From contig CABMDC010000003.1 of NCBI GenBank assembly GCA_902384795.1, forward strand, positions 1 to 43,960: 43,960 bases of DNA, read 5' to 3'. Positions 15,712 to 23,903 of this stretch are shown piece after piece. The notes under the pieces were generated by a model. It worked only from the letters and a program-made list of their open reading frames with translations, made no database searches and was not told the origin of the DNA. The first letter of the stretch is position 1. Every line of letters starts with the position of its first letter. Made by a program: the position numbers and the translations under genes. Source of the stretch: Candidatus Gugararchaeum adminiculabundum (GTDB lineage: Archaea; Micrarchaeota; Micrarchaeia; Burarchaeales; Gugararchaeaceae).

Positions 15712-15721
15712 TTTTATAAAA
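15712..15721. promoter_or_regulatory. Perfectly palindromic TATA box shared by two divergent genes
   Basis: TTTTATAAAA is its own reverse complement and its centre (15716.5) is exactly 26.5 bp from the A of both start codons, nnr at 15690 and the nitroreductase at 15743. Both mRNAs would be leaderless and would compete for one TBP site. Confidence 0.65.
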
Positions 15722-15742
15722 CATTTCAATCAATCTCTATTC

Positions 15743-16378
15743 ATGGAACTCAAGGAAGCAATCAGGAAAAGAAGAAGCATCCGTCTCTTCGACAAAACAA
15801 AAAAAGTCACCGACGCCCAGCTGCGCGAACTGTTCGAGCTCACTTCACTCTCCCCGTCCGCCTACAATCTGCAGCCCTGGAAATTCATAGTTGTAAGGGA
15901 TGAAAAGCGCAAGGGAGTTCTGCGCGCCTGTGGCAACAATCAAGCGCAGGTTGAAGACGCCTCAGCCGTAATCATAGTCCTTGCAAAACTGAACCCAAGC
16001 GAAGATGTTGATGAAATAATTTCAGACCGCGATAAGAAAGGCTACTTCCCCTCTTCGGAAATAAAGCAGAATTACATCAAAATAATGAAGGAAATCGACA
16101 CCAACGAGGAAATCAAGGCCTGGGCAATAAAGAACGCCTATCTAGCTTCTGCAACTTTAATGCTCGCTGCAACAGACATGGGTTTGGCAACCTGCCCAAT
16201 AGAAGGCTTCAACCCTGACTGCGTAATCAAGAATTTCAGAATTCCTTCAAATTATTTCCCCACGCTATTAATCACGCTCGGCTATCAATTGCCGGACGCA
16301 AAAATCCCAGAAAGATTGGCAAGAAAAACTTTTGAAAAAACAGTCGATTTCGAGCAGTTCAGGAAAAAGCAAGCCTAA
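15743..16378 (+). CDS. Nitroreductase-family flavoprotein
   Basis: 211 residues. Assigned by the FMN-binding N-terminus (AIRKRRSIRLFDK), SPSAYNLQPWKFIVV, the stretch AYLASATLMLAATDMGLATC with EGF shortly after, and LLITLGYQ near the end. Such homodimeric FMN enzymes use NAD(P)H to reduce nitro compounds, quinones or flavins; the true substrate cannot be read from sequence. It shares a single palindromic TATA with the NAD(P)HX repair gene. A common theme of nicotinamide cofactor or redox upkeep is plausible. Its stop overlaps that of the convergent phosphoesterase gene. Confidence 0.9.
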   Translation: MELKEAIRKRRSIRLFDKTKKVTDAQLRELFELTSLSPSAYNLQPWKFIVVRDEKRKGVLRACGNNQAQVEDASAVIIVLAKLNPSEDVDEIISDRDKKGYFPSSEIKQNYIKIMKEIDTNEEIKAWAIKNAYLASATLMLAATDMGLATCPIEGFNPDCVIKNFRIPSNYFPTLLITLGYQLPDAKIPERLARKTFEKTVDFEQFRKKQA

Positions 16379-17214
16379 TATTTCATTGCGCCAGCGTGCC
16401 CCGCGTTTCTTTCAGCTCCCTGCGCCGCGCAAACCATTCCGCCAGCATTTCGGCTCTGTCTCTGCGTTCCGTAAATTACCCTGCAAATAGCGTCACTTTG
16501 CCAGCGTTCAGTCACCCACACAACCGTCAGCTGGTTCATTCTTGCGTCATAAATGGCGTAGCCCGGCCAGCCGTCCACGCTCCTAAGCCCTCCGACCGAA
16601 GGAATCCGGACAAATTTTTTCTCCCCGTGCTCATACAGCTCGTGCGGGTGCCTGTGGCCTGCAACAACCCATTCCTGCTCCACTTCGAGTATCCTGTCCA
16701 GATGTATCGCTTCCATAAGCCCTGCTTCCCGGGCATGCCTTGGCATCTGATGCGTCGCATAAAACAGCCGGGTTTCCAAATCCTCGACAAAGTTTCCGTC
16801 CGGAGCCATCATTTTCTGCGCAAGCCACTCCAAATTTTCAGGGGCAAGCGTTTTCTTTATCTTTCCGTTCTCAATGCGCCAGACATCGCCGTTCAGCAAT
16901 TTGCGGTTCAAATCCATTTCAACAACAAGCACCTGCTTGTCATGGTTGCCCGCAACCACCCCGAATTCTCCCCCCTTCCCAACGATCTCCGCTTCAAATT
17001 CGCGCATTAGCAAAATCACATCATTGGGGTTGCTGGTCCTGCCGGACCTGGCAAGCACCGCCTTCATTCCGTCGACCAAATCCCCCAATATAATCACATG
17101 GTCAAACCCGCCCCGTTGCCTGGCATCCTCCAGGACCAATCTGGTGGCCAGTGTGTTCTCGTGATTGTCCGCAAGCAGCAGCGTTCTCCCCTGTTCAAAG
17201 TTCTCCAAGCCCAT
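16375..17214 (-). CDS. Calcineurin-like metallophosphoesterase
   Basis: 279 residues. Metal-binding motifs in order: ADNHEN (D16, H18; the family usually has DxH), GDLVDG (44-49), GNHD (89-92), an ATHQMP histidine, and GHRHPH late in the domain. This fits a two-metal phosphohydrolase, possibly of the UDP-2,3-diacylglucosamine hydrolase/YfcE-like superfamily; the substrate is unknown. The ATG at 17214 follows GGGGAG; a GTG at 17229 is an alternative. The last ~45 residues are Ala/Gly/Arg-rich and look added to the core. It is convergent with the nitroreductase, stop codons overlapping. Confidence 0.82.
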   Translation of the reverse strand: MGLENFEQGRTLLLADNHENTLATRLVLEDARQRGGFDHVIILGDLVDGMKAVLARSGRTSNPNDVILLMREFEAEIVGKGGEFGVVAGNHDKQVLVVEMDLNRKLLNGDVWRIENGKIKKTLAPENLEWLAQKMMAPDGNFVEDLETRLFYATHQMPRHAREAGLMEAIHLDRILEVEQEWVVAGHRHPHELYEHGEKKFVRIPSVGGLRSVDGWPGYAIYDARMNQLTVVWVTERWQSDAICRVIYGTQRQSRNAGGMVCAAQGAERNAGHAGAMKY

Positions 17215-17268
17215 CCTTTTTCTCCCCACATTATTTTCTGATTATTCCAAATCAACCAGTTTAAGAAA

Positions 17269-18240
17269 CTATTTTTTCCCCGCCCCGGCGGCAAGCTTCA
17301 TCGCCATATTTCCCGCCAGGATGGTCTGATAGTTCGCCAGTGTCTCCGCGGCGCGCTTCATCTCCGCAGCCTTTTCGGTTCCATATATTTTCTCGTACAA
17401 GCTCAGAAGCCTCATCCCTTCCTCGAATAACTGCGCCCTTTCCCCGGCCATTCCCGCGATATCCGCGATCACTACGCTCTCGGTGAGAAAGAGCAGCGAT
17501 TTTACCAGCGAGCCGTGCGTCATCTCGTCAAGTTCCGCGTCTCCCTTGAAAAGCTTCGGAACGTTCTGCTCTATGGATCGCCTGTTTTCCAAAAGCTCCC
17601 GGATATCGTTCTGCAGGCGCTGTTTTTCAAATTCCACAAACTCCTCCTTATCCGTCGCCCTCAGGCTTTTTATGTAACTCAACAGGGTGGCCCTCAAATC
17701 AGCGAACACCACCGCTTCAAGCATCGCCGTGTTCATGGGCGTTTCACATTCTTTCCCGCCTGCCCGAATTTTCGCAATTCTTTTTTCATACAATTCCTTG
17801 TAGGCAACAACCCATCGCATCACATCTTTTGGCATATTCCCGTCCCCTTCGGCGTCATCAAGCATCCGCTTCAGGCCTGCCAGCTGCATCGCCAGCTGCA
17901 CGGTTTTTTCATCCGACATGTCAAGCGTTTTCTGCGCGCCCGCAAGCAGTTTCACCTGCTCCTCGACATCCGGGGAATTGGGATCGAGCACTTCCAGGAG
18001 CTGGGCATTCTGGATATGCGACAACAGCAGCTCGGCTTTCTGGGCAGCAAACTTTTTCAGGCCCGTTCCTTCTGTCCCGAGATCCAGGGTCAGTTCGTAG
18101 GTCGCCCCATACGTGCCGGCTTTGATTTCAATCGTCCTTTCCAAGGCCATGCCAATTCTGGTTTCCTCGTCGCCCGACACCTTTCCGACCAAAATGCCGG
18201 CGTCGAATCCGGCCCCCTGGATATACGTTATAATCCGCAT
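17269..18240 (-). CDS. Helical protein, unknown function
   Basis: 323 residues, not recognised. The first ~60 may form strands (AGFDAGILVGKV, TIEIKAGTYGATYELTLDLG). The rest is almost all helix with heptad-like patterns (AAQKAELLLSHIQNAQLLEV; LRATDKEEFVEFEKQRLQND; AEMKRAAETLANYQTILAG). There is no signal peptide or membrane segment, so it is probably cytoplasmic. The ATG at 18240 has only a weak GCAGG before it, and the same frame stays open 17 codons further upstream without a normal start codon. It follows the small exported-protein gene and may be in its operon. Confidence 0.65.
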   Translation of the reverse strand: MRIITYIQGAGFDAGILVGKVSGDEETRIGMALERTIEIKAGTYGATYELTLDLGTEGTGLKKFAAQKAELLLSHIQNAQLLEVLDPNSPDVEEQVKLLAGAQKTLDMSDEKTVQLAMQLAGLKRMLDDAEGDGNMPKDVMRWVVAYKELYEKRIAKIRAGGKECETPMNTAMLEAVVFADLRATLLSYIKSLRATDKEEFVEFEKQRLQNDIRELLENRRSIEQNVPKLFKGDAELDEMTHGSLVKSLLFLTESVVIADIAGMAGERAQLFEEGMRLLSLYEKIYGTEKAAEMKRAAETLANYQTILAGNMAMKLAAGAGKK

Positions 18241-18303
18241 CGCCTGCTTCGCAATCGTCTTGATTTCAGTTTCACTATAGCCAAGTTTAGCAATTCTCCT
18301 TGC

Positions 18304-18603
18304 TTACCTGCCCGTTGCTTTCAGCCCCAGCGCATCCAGCACCCCCAGCACTTCATCACCATTGAGCGGCTTTTCCACGAGCAGAGGCTCCGGCCCCCCG
18401 AATCCCAATTTTCCGTTTAGGCCCGGCCCGGGCTGATGCAGACTTGGTTTATGAACATTGGATGGCTGCGCGGCAGAAATTCCCGGCGGGCTTCTTACCT
18501 GCTCCTTCAGGTCTGGCATTGCGTTCGCCCTAGGTGTGAAAAAAGCGGCAACCGCTCCTGCCATCAGCGGAAGAATAATCAGCTTCGGATTCCTCACTTG
18601 CAT
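18304..18603 (-). CDS. Small exported protein, unknown
   Basis: 99 residues with a signal peptide or single anchor (KLIILPLMAGAVAAFF, then TPRANAM). A Pro/Gly-rich mature part follows (PPGISAAQPS; LHQPGPGLNGKLGFGGPEP), ending in a short helix (GDEVLGVLDALGLKATG). No family recognised. A GTTAATAG box centred about 27.5 bp before the ATG suggests a leaderless transcript. It is divergent from the heat-shock operon, and its promoter lies close to that operon's operator, so it may feel the same regulator. Confidence 0.55.
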   Translation of the reverse strand: MQVRNPKLIILPLMAGAVAAFFTPRANAMPDLKEQVRSPPGISAAQPSNVHKPSLHQPGPGLNGKLGFGGPEPLLVEKPLNGDEVLGVLDALGLKATGR

Positions 18604-18640
18604 GCGTTATATTTAGTGTCGAATTGCTATTAACGTCTGC

Positions 18641-18693
18641 TGTCAACACCATATTGACAAATTTTATAAACCTTTGTCAACATAATATGAACA
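18641..18693. promoter_or_regulatory. Heat-shock operon promoter: TATA box between two 19-bp operators
   Basis: Site 1 (18641-18659) is the perfect inverted repeat TGTCAA-N7-TTGACA. Site 2 (18675-18693) is TGTCAA-N7-TGAACA; the two copies agree at 15 of 19 positions including the spacer. The TATA box TTTTATAAA (18662-18670) lies between them, centred 26.5 bp before the ATG at 18693, so site 2 covers the expected transcription start. Binding by the first gene product would block the promoter. The sequence differs from the CIRCE, Phr and HSR1 operators as I know them. Confidence 0.65.
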
Positions 18694-19163
18694 TGCCCTT
18701 CCTATTCGGCGTAAGCGTAAAGCGCATTTCCATCAGGATAGTCGAGACAAAAAACGGCGATTCGGTGGAGCGCTTTTGCGAAAGCATCGGAGTGGTGAGC
18801 GGCAGGGACACGGACAAGACGGCCGCGGAAGTTTTCCGCGCGCTGGTGCAATTCGGCAAAGGAAAGCCCATTGGCGGCAGCGAAATCGCAAGAGTTTCAG
18901 GCATCAACCGCATCACATGTTTACACCACCTCAAGAGGTTTGAGGAAGCGGGGCTGGTGAAAAATCTCAATGGCGAATATCTGCTCTCCGGCCCGTCCAT
19001 TGAGGACATAGTCGAGCAGTTCCGGCGCGATGCCCAGGAGATGTTCGGGTTCATCGAAGGCATGGCGCGCCAGCTGGATTCGGAATTCAGGATTCCAATC
19101 AGCGGGCAGGAAATGGGAAAGCGGCGCATTGCGGCAGCAAAAGGAAGAAAGACAGGTGATTGA
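18693..19163 (+). CDS. Winged-helix regulator heading the grpE-dnaK-dnaJ operon
   Basis: 156 residues. The centre is a winged-helix domain: AEVFRALVQFGKGKPIGGSE, then the recognition helix region SGINRITCLHHLKRFEEAG and a wing (LVKNLNGEYLL). A C-terminal helix (IEDIVEQFRRDAQEMFGFI) may serve in dimerisation. The ATG at 18693 is preferred because it lies 26.5 bp from the TATA centre; an ATG at 18687 is two codons upstream. Its position before the chaperone genes and the two operators on the promoter make it the likely autoregulating heat-shock repressor. It is not recognisably HrcA or Phr. Confidence 0.78.
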   Translation: MPFLFGVSVKRISIRIVETKNGDSVERFCESIGVVSGRDTDKTAAEVFRALVQFGKGKPIGGSEIARVSGINRITCLHHLKRFEEAGLVKNLNGEYLLSGPSIEDIVEQFRRDAQEMFGFIEGMARQLDSEFRIPISGQEMGKRRIAAAKGRKTGD

Positions 19164-19164
19164 T

Positions 19165-19806
19165 TTGGCAGAAGACAATTCGGAAAAGGAAAACGAGAGA
19201 AATGAAAAAATCGATTCGGATGACGTTTCAAAAGTCCTTGACCAGGTAGAGCCCGAGGTCCAGGCAGAGGAAAAGGAAATCGTGCGCAAGGCGGTTTTCG
19301 AGAAGAAAAAGGTTCCGGAAGCAGAAAAGGACAAGCAAATTGACGAGCTCACCGAGCATTTGCAAAGGCTTCAGGCCGAGTTTGAGAATTACAAAAAGCG
19401 CTCAGCAAAAGATTTGGAGCACGCGGAAGAGCGCGCAACCAGGGAATTTTTCCTGCGCCTTTTGGAATTCGTCGATGAGTTCGAGATGGCAATGGATGAG
19501 ATTGAAAAAAGCAAGGACAAGAGCGTGGCGCGCGGAGTCGAACTTTTGTACAACAACCTCGTCACCATGCTGGAGAAGAACGGGGTCGTTCCGTTTGAAA
19601 CAGAGATCTGGGGCGAGATCGACCCGGGCAAGCATGATGTGATGTACGCAGAGGAAAGCGAAAAGCCAGCGGGCAGGATAGTCCGCGTGCTCAAGAAGGG
19701 TTACACCTACAAGGGAAAGATTCTCAGGCATGCGCACGTTTCAGTTAGCAAGCACCCTGAGAAAAAGGAAAAAACAGAGCACGAGCACGGGAAAGATAAG
19801 AAGTAG
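19165..19806 (+). CDS. grpE: GrpE nucleotide exchange factor
   Basis: 213 residues. A long acidic N-terminal region (about 1-60) leads into the coiled coil ([20 protein letters not shown]). The four-helix part with [14 protein letters not shown] follows, then the beta domain with the GrpE hallmarks [13 protein letters not shown] and [21 protein letters not shown]. GrpE is a dimer that releases ADP from DnaK. The start is a TTG at 19165, decided by a full GGTGAT site four bases before it; it lies one base after the regulator's stop. An acidic and His-rich tail (EHEHGKDKK) ends the protein. Confidence 0.92.
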   Translation: MAEDNSEKENERNEKIDSDDVSKVLDQVEPEVQAEEKEIVRKAVFEKKKVPEAEKDKQIDELTEHLQRLQAEFENYKKRSAKDLEHAEERATREFFLRLLEFVDEFEMAMDEIEKSKDKSVARGVELLYNNLVTMLEKNGVVPFETEIWGEIDPGKHDVMYAEESEKPAGRIVRVLKKGYTYKGKILRHAHVSVSKHPEKKEKTEHEHGKDKK

Positions 19807-19825
19807 ACAATGGGAGGTAAGGAAT

Positions 19826-21751
19826 ATGGCAGGAAAAGAAAAAATAATCGGAATAGATTTGGGAACTTCGAATTCAGCGGCTTCGGTGCTGGAGGCAGGA
19901 AGGCCTGTGATCATCCCCAGCGGAGAGGGAATCACCCAATACGGGAAAGCATTCCCTTCCTACGTTGCATTTTTGCCGGACGGAAGCAGGCTGGTGGGCG
20001 AACCGGCGCGAAGGCAGGCGGTTTCAAACCCAGAAGGCACTTTCACCGCGTTCAAGCGCAAAATGGGAACCAATTTCAAATACGAAGCAATGGGAAAACA
20101 ATTCTCACCGCAGGAGCTTTCAGCAATCCTGCTCCAGAAAATAAAGGCAGATGCCGAAGCATTCCTGGGCGAGCCGGTGAACAAGGCGGTAATCACGGTT
20201 CCGGCATACTTTGATGACAACCAGAGGCAGGCAACCAAGGACGCAGGCGAAATCGCTGGCCTGGAAGTTGTGCGCATCATCAACGAGCCGACAGCCGCAT
20301 GCCTATCCTACGGATTGGACAGAGCTGGAAAAGAGGAAAAAATTCTAGTATTCGATTTGGGGGGCGGCACATTAGACGTCACAATAATGGAATTCGGGGG
20401 CGGAGTGTTTGAAGTGAAATCCACAAGCGGTGACACGCAATTGGGCGGAACCGACATGGACAACACCATTGTTGAATTTTTGGCAAACGAATTCAAGAAA
20501 CAATCGAACGGAATGATAGACATTTTCACTGACCACACTGCAATGCAAAGATTGCGCGAAGCTGGTGAACGGGCAAAGATAGAACTTTCCACCACCATCT
20601 CCTCGGAAATCAATCTTCCATTTTTGTCAGCTGGCCCAAGCGGTCCTATCCATTTCCAGTACAAGCTAACCCGCGCCAAATTGGAGGAGCTCGTGCGCCC
20701 GATAATCGAAAGATGCAGGCACCCGGTTGAGCAGGCGCTCAAGGATGCCAAGCTGACTCCCCACGGGATTTCAAAAGTAATCCTGGTTGGCGGGCCAACG
20801 CGCATGCCCATGGTGCAAAAGTTCGTTGAGCAGGTTGTTGGCAAGCATGCCGAGCACGGGGTGGACCCAATGGAATGCGTTGCCACAGGCGCGGCAATTC
20901 AGGCAGGAGTTCTTGCAGGCGAAGTAAAAGACATTCTTCTGCTGGACGTTACGCCACTCTCATTGGGAATCGAAACCATGGGAAGGATTTTCACCAAGCT
21001 GATCGACAGGAACACAACAATTCCAACTAAGAAGAGCCAGATTTTCTCAACAGCCGCGGACATGCAGACATCTGTTGAGATTCATGTGCTCCAGGGTGAG
21101 CGTTCCATGGCTGATGGAAATGTTTCGCTTGGGAAATTCCAGCTTATCGGAGTTCCCCCCTCGCCGCGCGGAGTTCCGCAAATCGAAGTCACCTTTGACA
21201 TTGATGCGAACGGAATTCTCCATGTTTCAGCAAAGGATTTGGGAACAGGCAAGGAGCAGAAGATGAGAATCACCGCGCCAAATAAAATGGACAAATCCGA
21301 TATTGAAAGCAAAATCAAGGATGCTGAAAAATACGCGGAAGAGGACAAGAAGAGGCGCGAAGAGGCGGAACTGCGCAATGATTCAGAATCCCTGATTTAC
21401 GCGACTGAAAAAACCATGTCCGATTTGGGGGACAAGGTCCACAAGGAGCAAAAGGAAAAAGTGCACGCAGCGATCAAGGAATTAAAGGAAGCGCTCGCAG
21501 GCAAAGATTCCCCACAGCTGAAAGCAAAATACGAGCACCTGAAAAAAGTCGTGCAGGAGGTCGGCTCCAAAATTTACGAAGGCGTGAACAAGGAGCAGGA
21601 GCACCAGCACGAGCACGATGAAATGGGCGGCAAGGGTACCGGAGGAGCCGGAGGCCCTGGAAGCGCTGGCGCAAATGGAAATTCAAAAAAGAGCGGAAAT
21701 GGCGGAGACACGGTTGATGCCAATTTCAAAGTGGAAGATGACGAGAATTAG
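19826..21751 (+). CDS. dnaK: Hsp70 chaperone DnaK
   Basis: 641 residues, normal for DnaK. Nucleotide-binding domain motifs: GIDLGTSNS at the N-terminus, [44 protein letters not shown] and [14 protein letters not shown]. The substrate-binding domain starts after [16 protein letters not shown], and a helical lid is followed by a Gly/Ala-rich tail. It binds unfolded segments in an ATP-driven cycle with DnaJ and GrpE. GGGAGGT seven bases before the ATG is the best ribosome site in the operon. DnaK is patchy in Archaea and generally thought to have come from Bacteria. Confidence 0.98.
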   Translation: MAGKEKIIGIDLGTSNSAASVLEAGRPVIIPSGEGITQYGKAFPSYVAFLPDGSRLVGEPARRQAVSNPEGTFTAFKRKMGTNFKYEAMGKQFSPQELSAILLQKIKADAEAFLGEPVNKAVITVPAYFDDNQRQATKDAGEIAGLEVVRIINEPTAACLSYGLDRAGKEEKILVFDLGGGTLDVTIMEFGGGVFEVKSTSGDTQLGGTDMDNTIVEFLANEFKKQSNGMIDIFTDHTAMQRLREAGERAKIELSTTISSEINLPFLSAGPSGPIHFQYKLTRAKLEELVRPIIERCRHPVEQALKDAKLTPHGISKVILVGGPTRMPMVQKFVEQVVGKHAEHGVDPMECVATGAAIQAGVLAGEVKDILLLDVTPLSLGIETMGRIFTKLIDRNTTIPTKKSQIFSTAADMQTSVEIHVLQGERSMADGNVSLGKFQLIGVPPSPRGVPQIEVTFDIDANGILHVSAKDLGTGKEQKMRITAPNKMDKSDIESKIKDAEKYAEEDKKRREEAELRNDSESLIYATEKTMSDLGDKVHKEQKEKVHAAIKELKEALAGKDSPQLKAKYEHLKKVVQEVGSKIYEGVNKEQEHQHEHDEMGGKGTGGAGGPGSAGANGNSKKSGNGGDTVDANFKVEDDEN

Positions 21752-21765
21752 GTGAGCTGCTTCCC

Positions 21766-22935
21766 ATGGCAACAAAGCGCGACTATTACGAAATTTTGGG
21801 AGTAGGCAAGAGCGCGAGCAGAGACGAGATTAAGAAAAAATACCGCGAACTCGCACTCCAGTTCCACCCGGACCGCAACAAGGATGCTGGGGCAGAGGAA
21901 AAATTCAAGGAAATTTCCGAAGCCTACGCGGTCCTGAGCGATGATGAGAAGCGCACAACCTATGACCAGTACGGACACGCGGGATTCGACCAGCGCTATT
22001 CCCAGGAGGACATTTTCCGCGGAGCCAATTTCGAGGACATTTTCCGCGAATTCGGGTTCAATTTCGGAGGAAGCGGATTTGGCGGGGGCGGGGATTTCGA
22101 TTCAATCCTCGGCTCATTTTTCGGCCAGCAAATGCGCGGCAGGCGCGGGCGCGGCGGAAGAAGCCGCGCGGAAATCGGCAATGACCTGCGCTATGATATG
22201 GAAATTCCCCTGGAAGAAGCCGCATCAGGAGTTTCCAAGAAAATTGAAATCGCGCACCAAATTTCCTGCGATGAATGCAAAGGAAAAGGCGCGGCACCAG
22301 GCTCAAAAGTTCTCACCTGCAGCGCATGCGGAGGAAGCGGCCAGCAGCAGGTTGTGAAGCGCATGGGCCCAATGCAATTTGCCACCATTACCACCTGCAG
22401 CAGATGCAATGGAAACGGAATCCAGTTTGAAAAAGTCTGCAGCTCATGCAGGGGAAGCGGAAAGAAAAGGGGAACAAGCAAAATCTCGGTTGACATTCCT
22501 TCTGGAGTTCACGATGGCTCCAGCCTGAGGCTTTCGGGCCAAGGCGATTCGGGCCGCGATGGCGCAGGAGATTTGTATGTGGTGATTCACGTTTCAGAAG
22601 ATGAAAGGTTCGAAAGGAACGGCGATGACCTTTACCTTGAAGTTCCAATCACCTTCACCCAGGCATCCCTGGGGGATGAAATAGACGTTCCCACAATCAG
22701 CGGCGCGCATGCAAAACTTTCAATCCCGCCTGGCACGCAGTCGCACACTGTTTTCAAAATGCGCGGCCAGGGAATGCCGCGGCTGAACAATTATGGAAAA
22801 GGGGACCAGCTGGTGCGCGTGATTATCGAAACTCCGAAAAGTTTGAGCGACGAGCAAAAGGAAGCGCTCAGGAAACATTTCGGCGCGCCTGCAAAAGAGC
22901 AGTCACGAAAAGAGAAAAAGTTCGGATTTTTCTAA
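21766..22935 (+). CDS. dnaJ: Hsp40 co-chaperone DnaJ
   Basis: 389 residues. J-domain 1-70 ([25 protein letters not shown] with intact HPD), a Gly/Phe-rich linker (about 85-130), and four zinc-binding CxxCxGxG-type repeats: [32 protein letters not shown]. The C-terminal substrate-binding domains follow, with [17 protein letters not shown] and [16 protein letters not shown]. All features of a type I DnaJ are present. It delivers substrates to DnaK and triggers ATP hydrolysis. GGTGA lies just before the ATG, 14 bases after the dnaK stop. Confidence 0.97.
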   Translation: MATKRDYYEILGVGKSASRDEIKKKYRELALQFHPDRNKDAGAEEKFKEISEAYAVLSDDEKRTTYDQYGHAGFDQRYSQEDIFRGANFEDIFREFGFNFGGSGFGGGGDFDSILGSFFGQQMRGRRGRGGRSRAEIGNDLRYDMEIPLEEAASGVSKKIEIAHQISCDECKGKGAAPGSKVLTCSACGGSGQQQVVKRMGPMQFATITTCSRCNGNGIQFEKVCSSCRGSGKKRGTSKISVDIPSGVHDGSSLRLSGQGDSGRDGAGDLYVVIHVSEDERFERNGDDLYLEVPITFTQASLGDEIDVPTISGAHAKLSIPPGTQSHTVFKMRGQGMPRLNNYGKGDQLVRVIIETPKSLSDEQKEALRKHFGAPAKEQSRKEKKFGFF

Positions 22936-22968
22936 TTTTTCCGATTTTTTCAATTCTCATTTCTCCCT
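22936..22968 (+). terminator. T-rich terminator after dnaJ
   Basis: Runs TTTTT and TTTTTT within a pyrimidine-rich stretch directly after the dnaJ stop fit an archaeal intrinsic terminator for the heat-shock operon. Confidence 0.45.
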
Positions 22969-23005
22969 AGCATATTCGCTTATTGTCTAACCCCCTCTCC
23001 AAACA

Positions 23006-23023
23006 TTTATATACTAATTAGTA
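23006..23023 (+). promoter_or_regulatory. Strong TATA box with an adjoining 12-bp palindrome
   Basis: TTTATATA (23006-23013) matches the archaeal consensus. It runs into TACTAATTAGTA (23012-23023), a perfect palindrome lying where TBP/TFB and the polymerase load, so a likely repressor site. Transcription is expected to start near 23036. Confidence 0.6.
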
Positions 23024-23037
23024 AAAACTACGTTAAT

Positions 23038-23059
23038 TGACAGGTTCGACCGCCTGTCA
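23038..23059 (+). promoter_or_regulatory. 5'-end hairpin of the small membrane protein mRNA
   Basis: TGACAGG (23038-23044) pairs with CCTGTCA (23053-23059). The expected transcription start is about 23036, so the mRNA would begin almost at the base of this hairpin. The GAGGTGG ribosome site follows 11 bases after it. A role in mRNA stability is plausible. Confidence 0.45.
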
Positions 23060-23082
23060 GAAAAAATTTGAGGTGGTATGAG

Positions 23083-23283
23083 ATGAAGGGATTAACGCAG
23101 ACAGTAATGAACCTGATCGGAGGGCTTACGGTTGTTGCCGGATTGCTCGGGTTGGTAGGCTGGATAGCATCATACATCGATGATGCCAAGACCAAGGCTT
23201 TGATAACCGCGATTTTCACAATCGTAATCGGAGTCGCAACGGTGATTGCGGCAAAGACCATCAGCCAGATGGCCGAGGAGTAA
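23083..23283 (+). CDS. Small two-segment membrane protein, probably highly expressed
   Basis: 66 residues, not recognised. Two hydrophobic helices, LIGGLTVVAGLLGLVGWIAS (about 11-30) and ALITAIFTIVIGVATVIAA (about 38-57), are joined by a short charged turn (YIDDAKTK). Size and layout recall small pilin-like or holin-like proteins, but no family can be named. GAGGTGG six bases before the ATG, a consensus TATA box and a capped 5' end point to strong expression. It is followed, after a hairpin across its stop, by a second membrane protein in the same operon. Confidence 0.7.
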   Translation: MKGLTQTVMNLIGGLTVVAGLLGLVGWIASYIDDAKTKALITAIFTIVIGVATVIAAKTISQMAEE

Positions 23284-23297
23284 GTGCAAAGCACTTA
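23281..23297 (+). promoter_or_regulatory. Stem-loop starting at a stop codon
   Basis: TAAGTGC, loop AAA, GCACTTA: a perfect 7-bp stem whose first three bases are the stop codon of the small membrane protein. The AAGGTGA site of the next gene lies six bases beyond. It may protect the upstream message or tune translation of the next gene. Confidence 0.5.
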
Positions 23298-23313
23298 GCT
23301 TTAAGGTGATTTG

Positions 23314-23739
23314 ATGCGTTTGTCAAAAATCGCAGTCCCGCTGCTTTCGCTCTCGGCAATGGCATTTGCCCAGATGGGCGGAATAGGCGGCGCAGGCCCC
23401 CTGGGGGGAGCTGGCGGAGTAATGGCAGCCCCTGCGGCATACCTGCTATTGGCAGGAGTGGTCGCATGGATCATTGCACCGTTGATTATCGCTTGGAAGA
23501 ATTCCCGCGATGCCGGCTGGATGCTAATCGCAACCCTGTCAGCGACCATTAACCTGGTGATCGGGATTTACCTGGTCGGAGGGTCGGCAATGCTCGCAGC
23601 GCAATGGGGGATCAGCGCCAGCGTGCTCGAAATTCTGGGGGTCGTGGCAATAGCATCCTGGGCAATCGTGCCTTTGATGATACTCGGAAACCAGATGAAC
23701 GAGGATGCGCCAAGCATAAGCACACAAAAGAGAAGGTAA
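23314..23739 (+). CDS. Exported or membrane protein with Gly-rich N-terminus and three membrane helices
   Basis: 141 residues. A signal-like segment (LSKIAVPLLSLSAMAFAQ) leads to a Gly-rich stretch (MGGIGGAGPLGGAGG), then helices at about 37-57, 68-87 and 101-124, and a polar basic tail (STQKRR). AAGGTGAT precedes the ATG at 23314. The gene follows the small two-helix protein by 30 bases and must be co-transcribed with it. Function unknown; a pair of small membrane proteins from a strong promoter suggests an abundant envelope component. Confidence 0.7.
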   Translation: MRLSKIAVPLLSLSAMAFAQMGGIGGAGPLGGAGGVMAAPAAYLLLAGVVAWIIAPLIIAWKNSRDAGWMLIATLSATINLVIGIYLVGGSAMLAAQWGISASVLEILGVVAIASWAIVPLMILGNQMNEDAPSISTQKRR

Positions 23740-23815
23740 CTTCTCTTTCCTTTCTTTTTTGTTTTCTTTTTCTTTTTTCGTTTTCTTCTTTTTCGTTTTG
23801 ATTCAGTTTCTTTTT
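23740..23815 (+). terminator. Long T-rich terminator tract
   Basis: About 75 bases of almost pure pyrimidine with many T4-T6 runs follow the second membrane protein gene. This is a strong archaeal U-tract terminator and suits a highly transcribed operon. Confidence 0.65.
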
Positions 23816-23872
23816 GTCCCGTTTTCCTTTTCCCGTTTTGTTTCCCTATCTCCGCCCACAATTCCGCTATCC

Positions 23873-23880
23873 TTTTATAG
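23873..23880 (+). promoter_or_regulatory. TATA box of proB
   Basis: TTTTATAG is centred about 27 bp before the proB ATG at 23904. There is no Shine-Dalgarno site, so the mRNA is probably leaderless. Confidence 0.5.
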
Positions 23881-23903
23881 TCCGCAAAATCTAACCTACC
23901 CCT

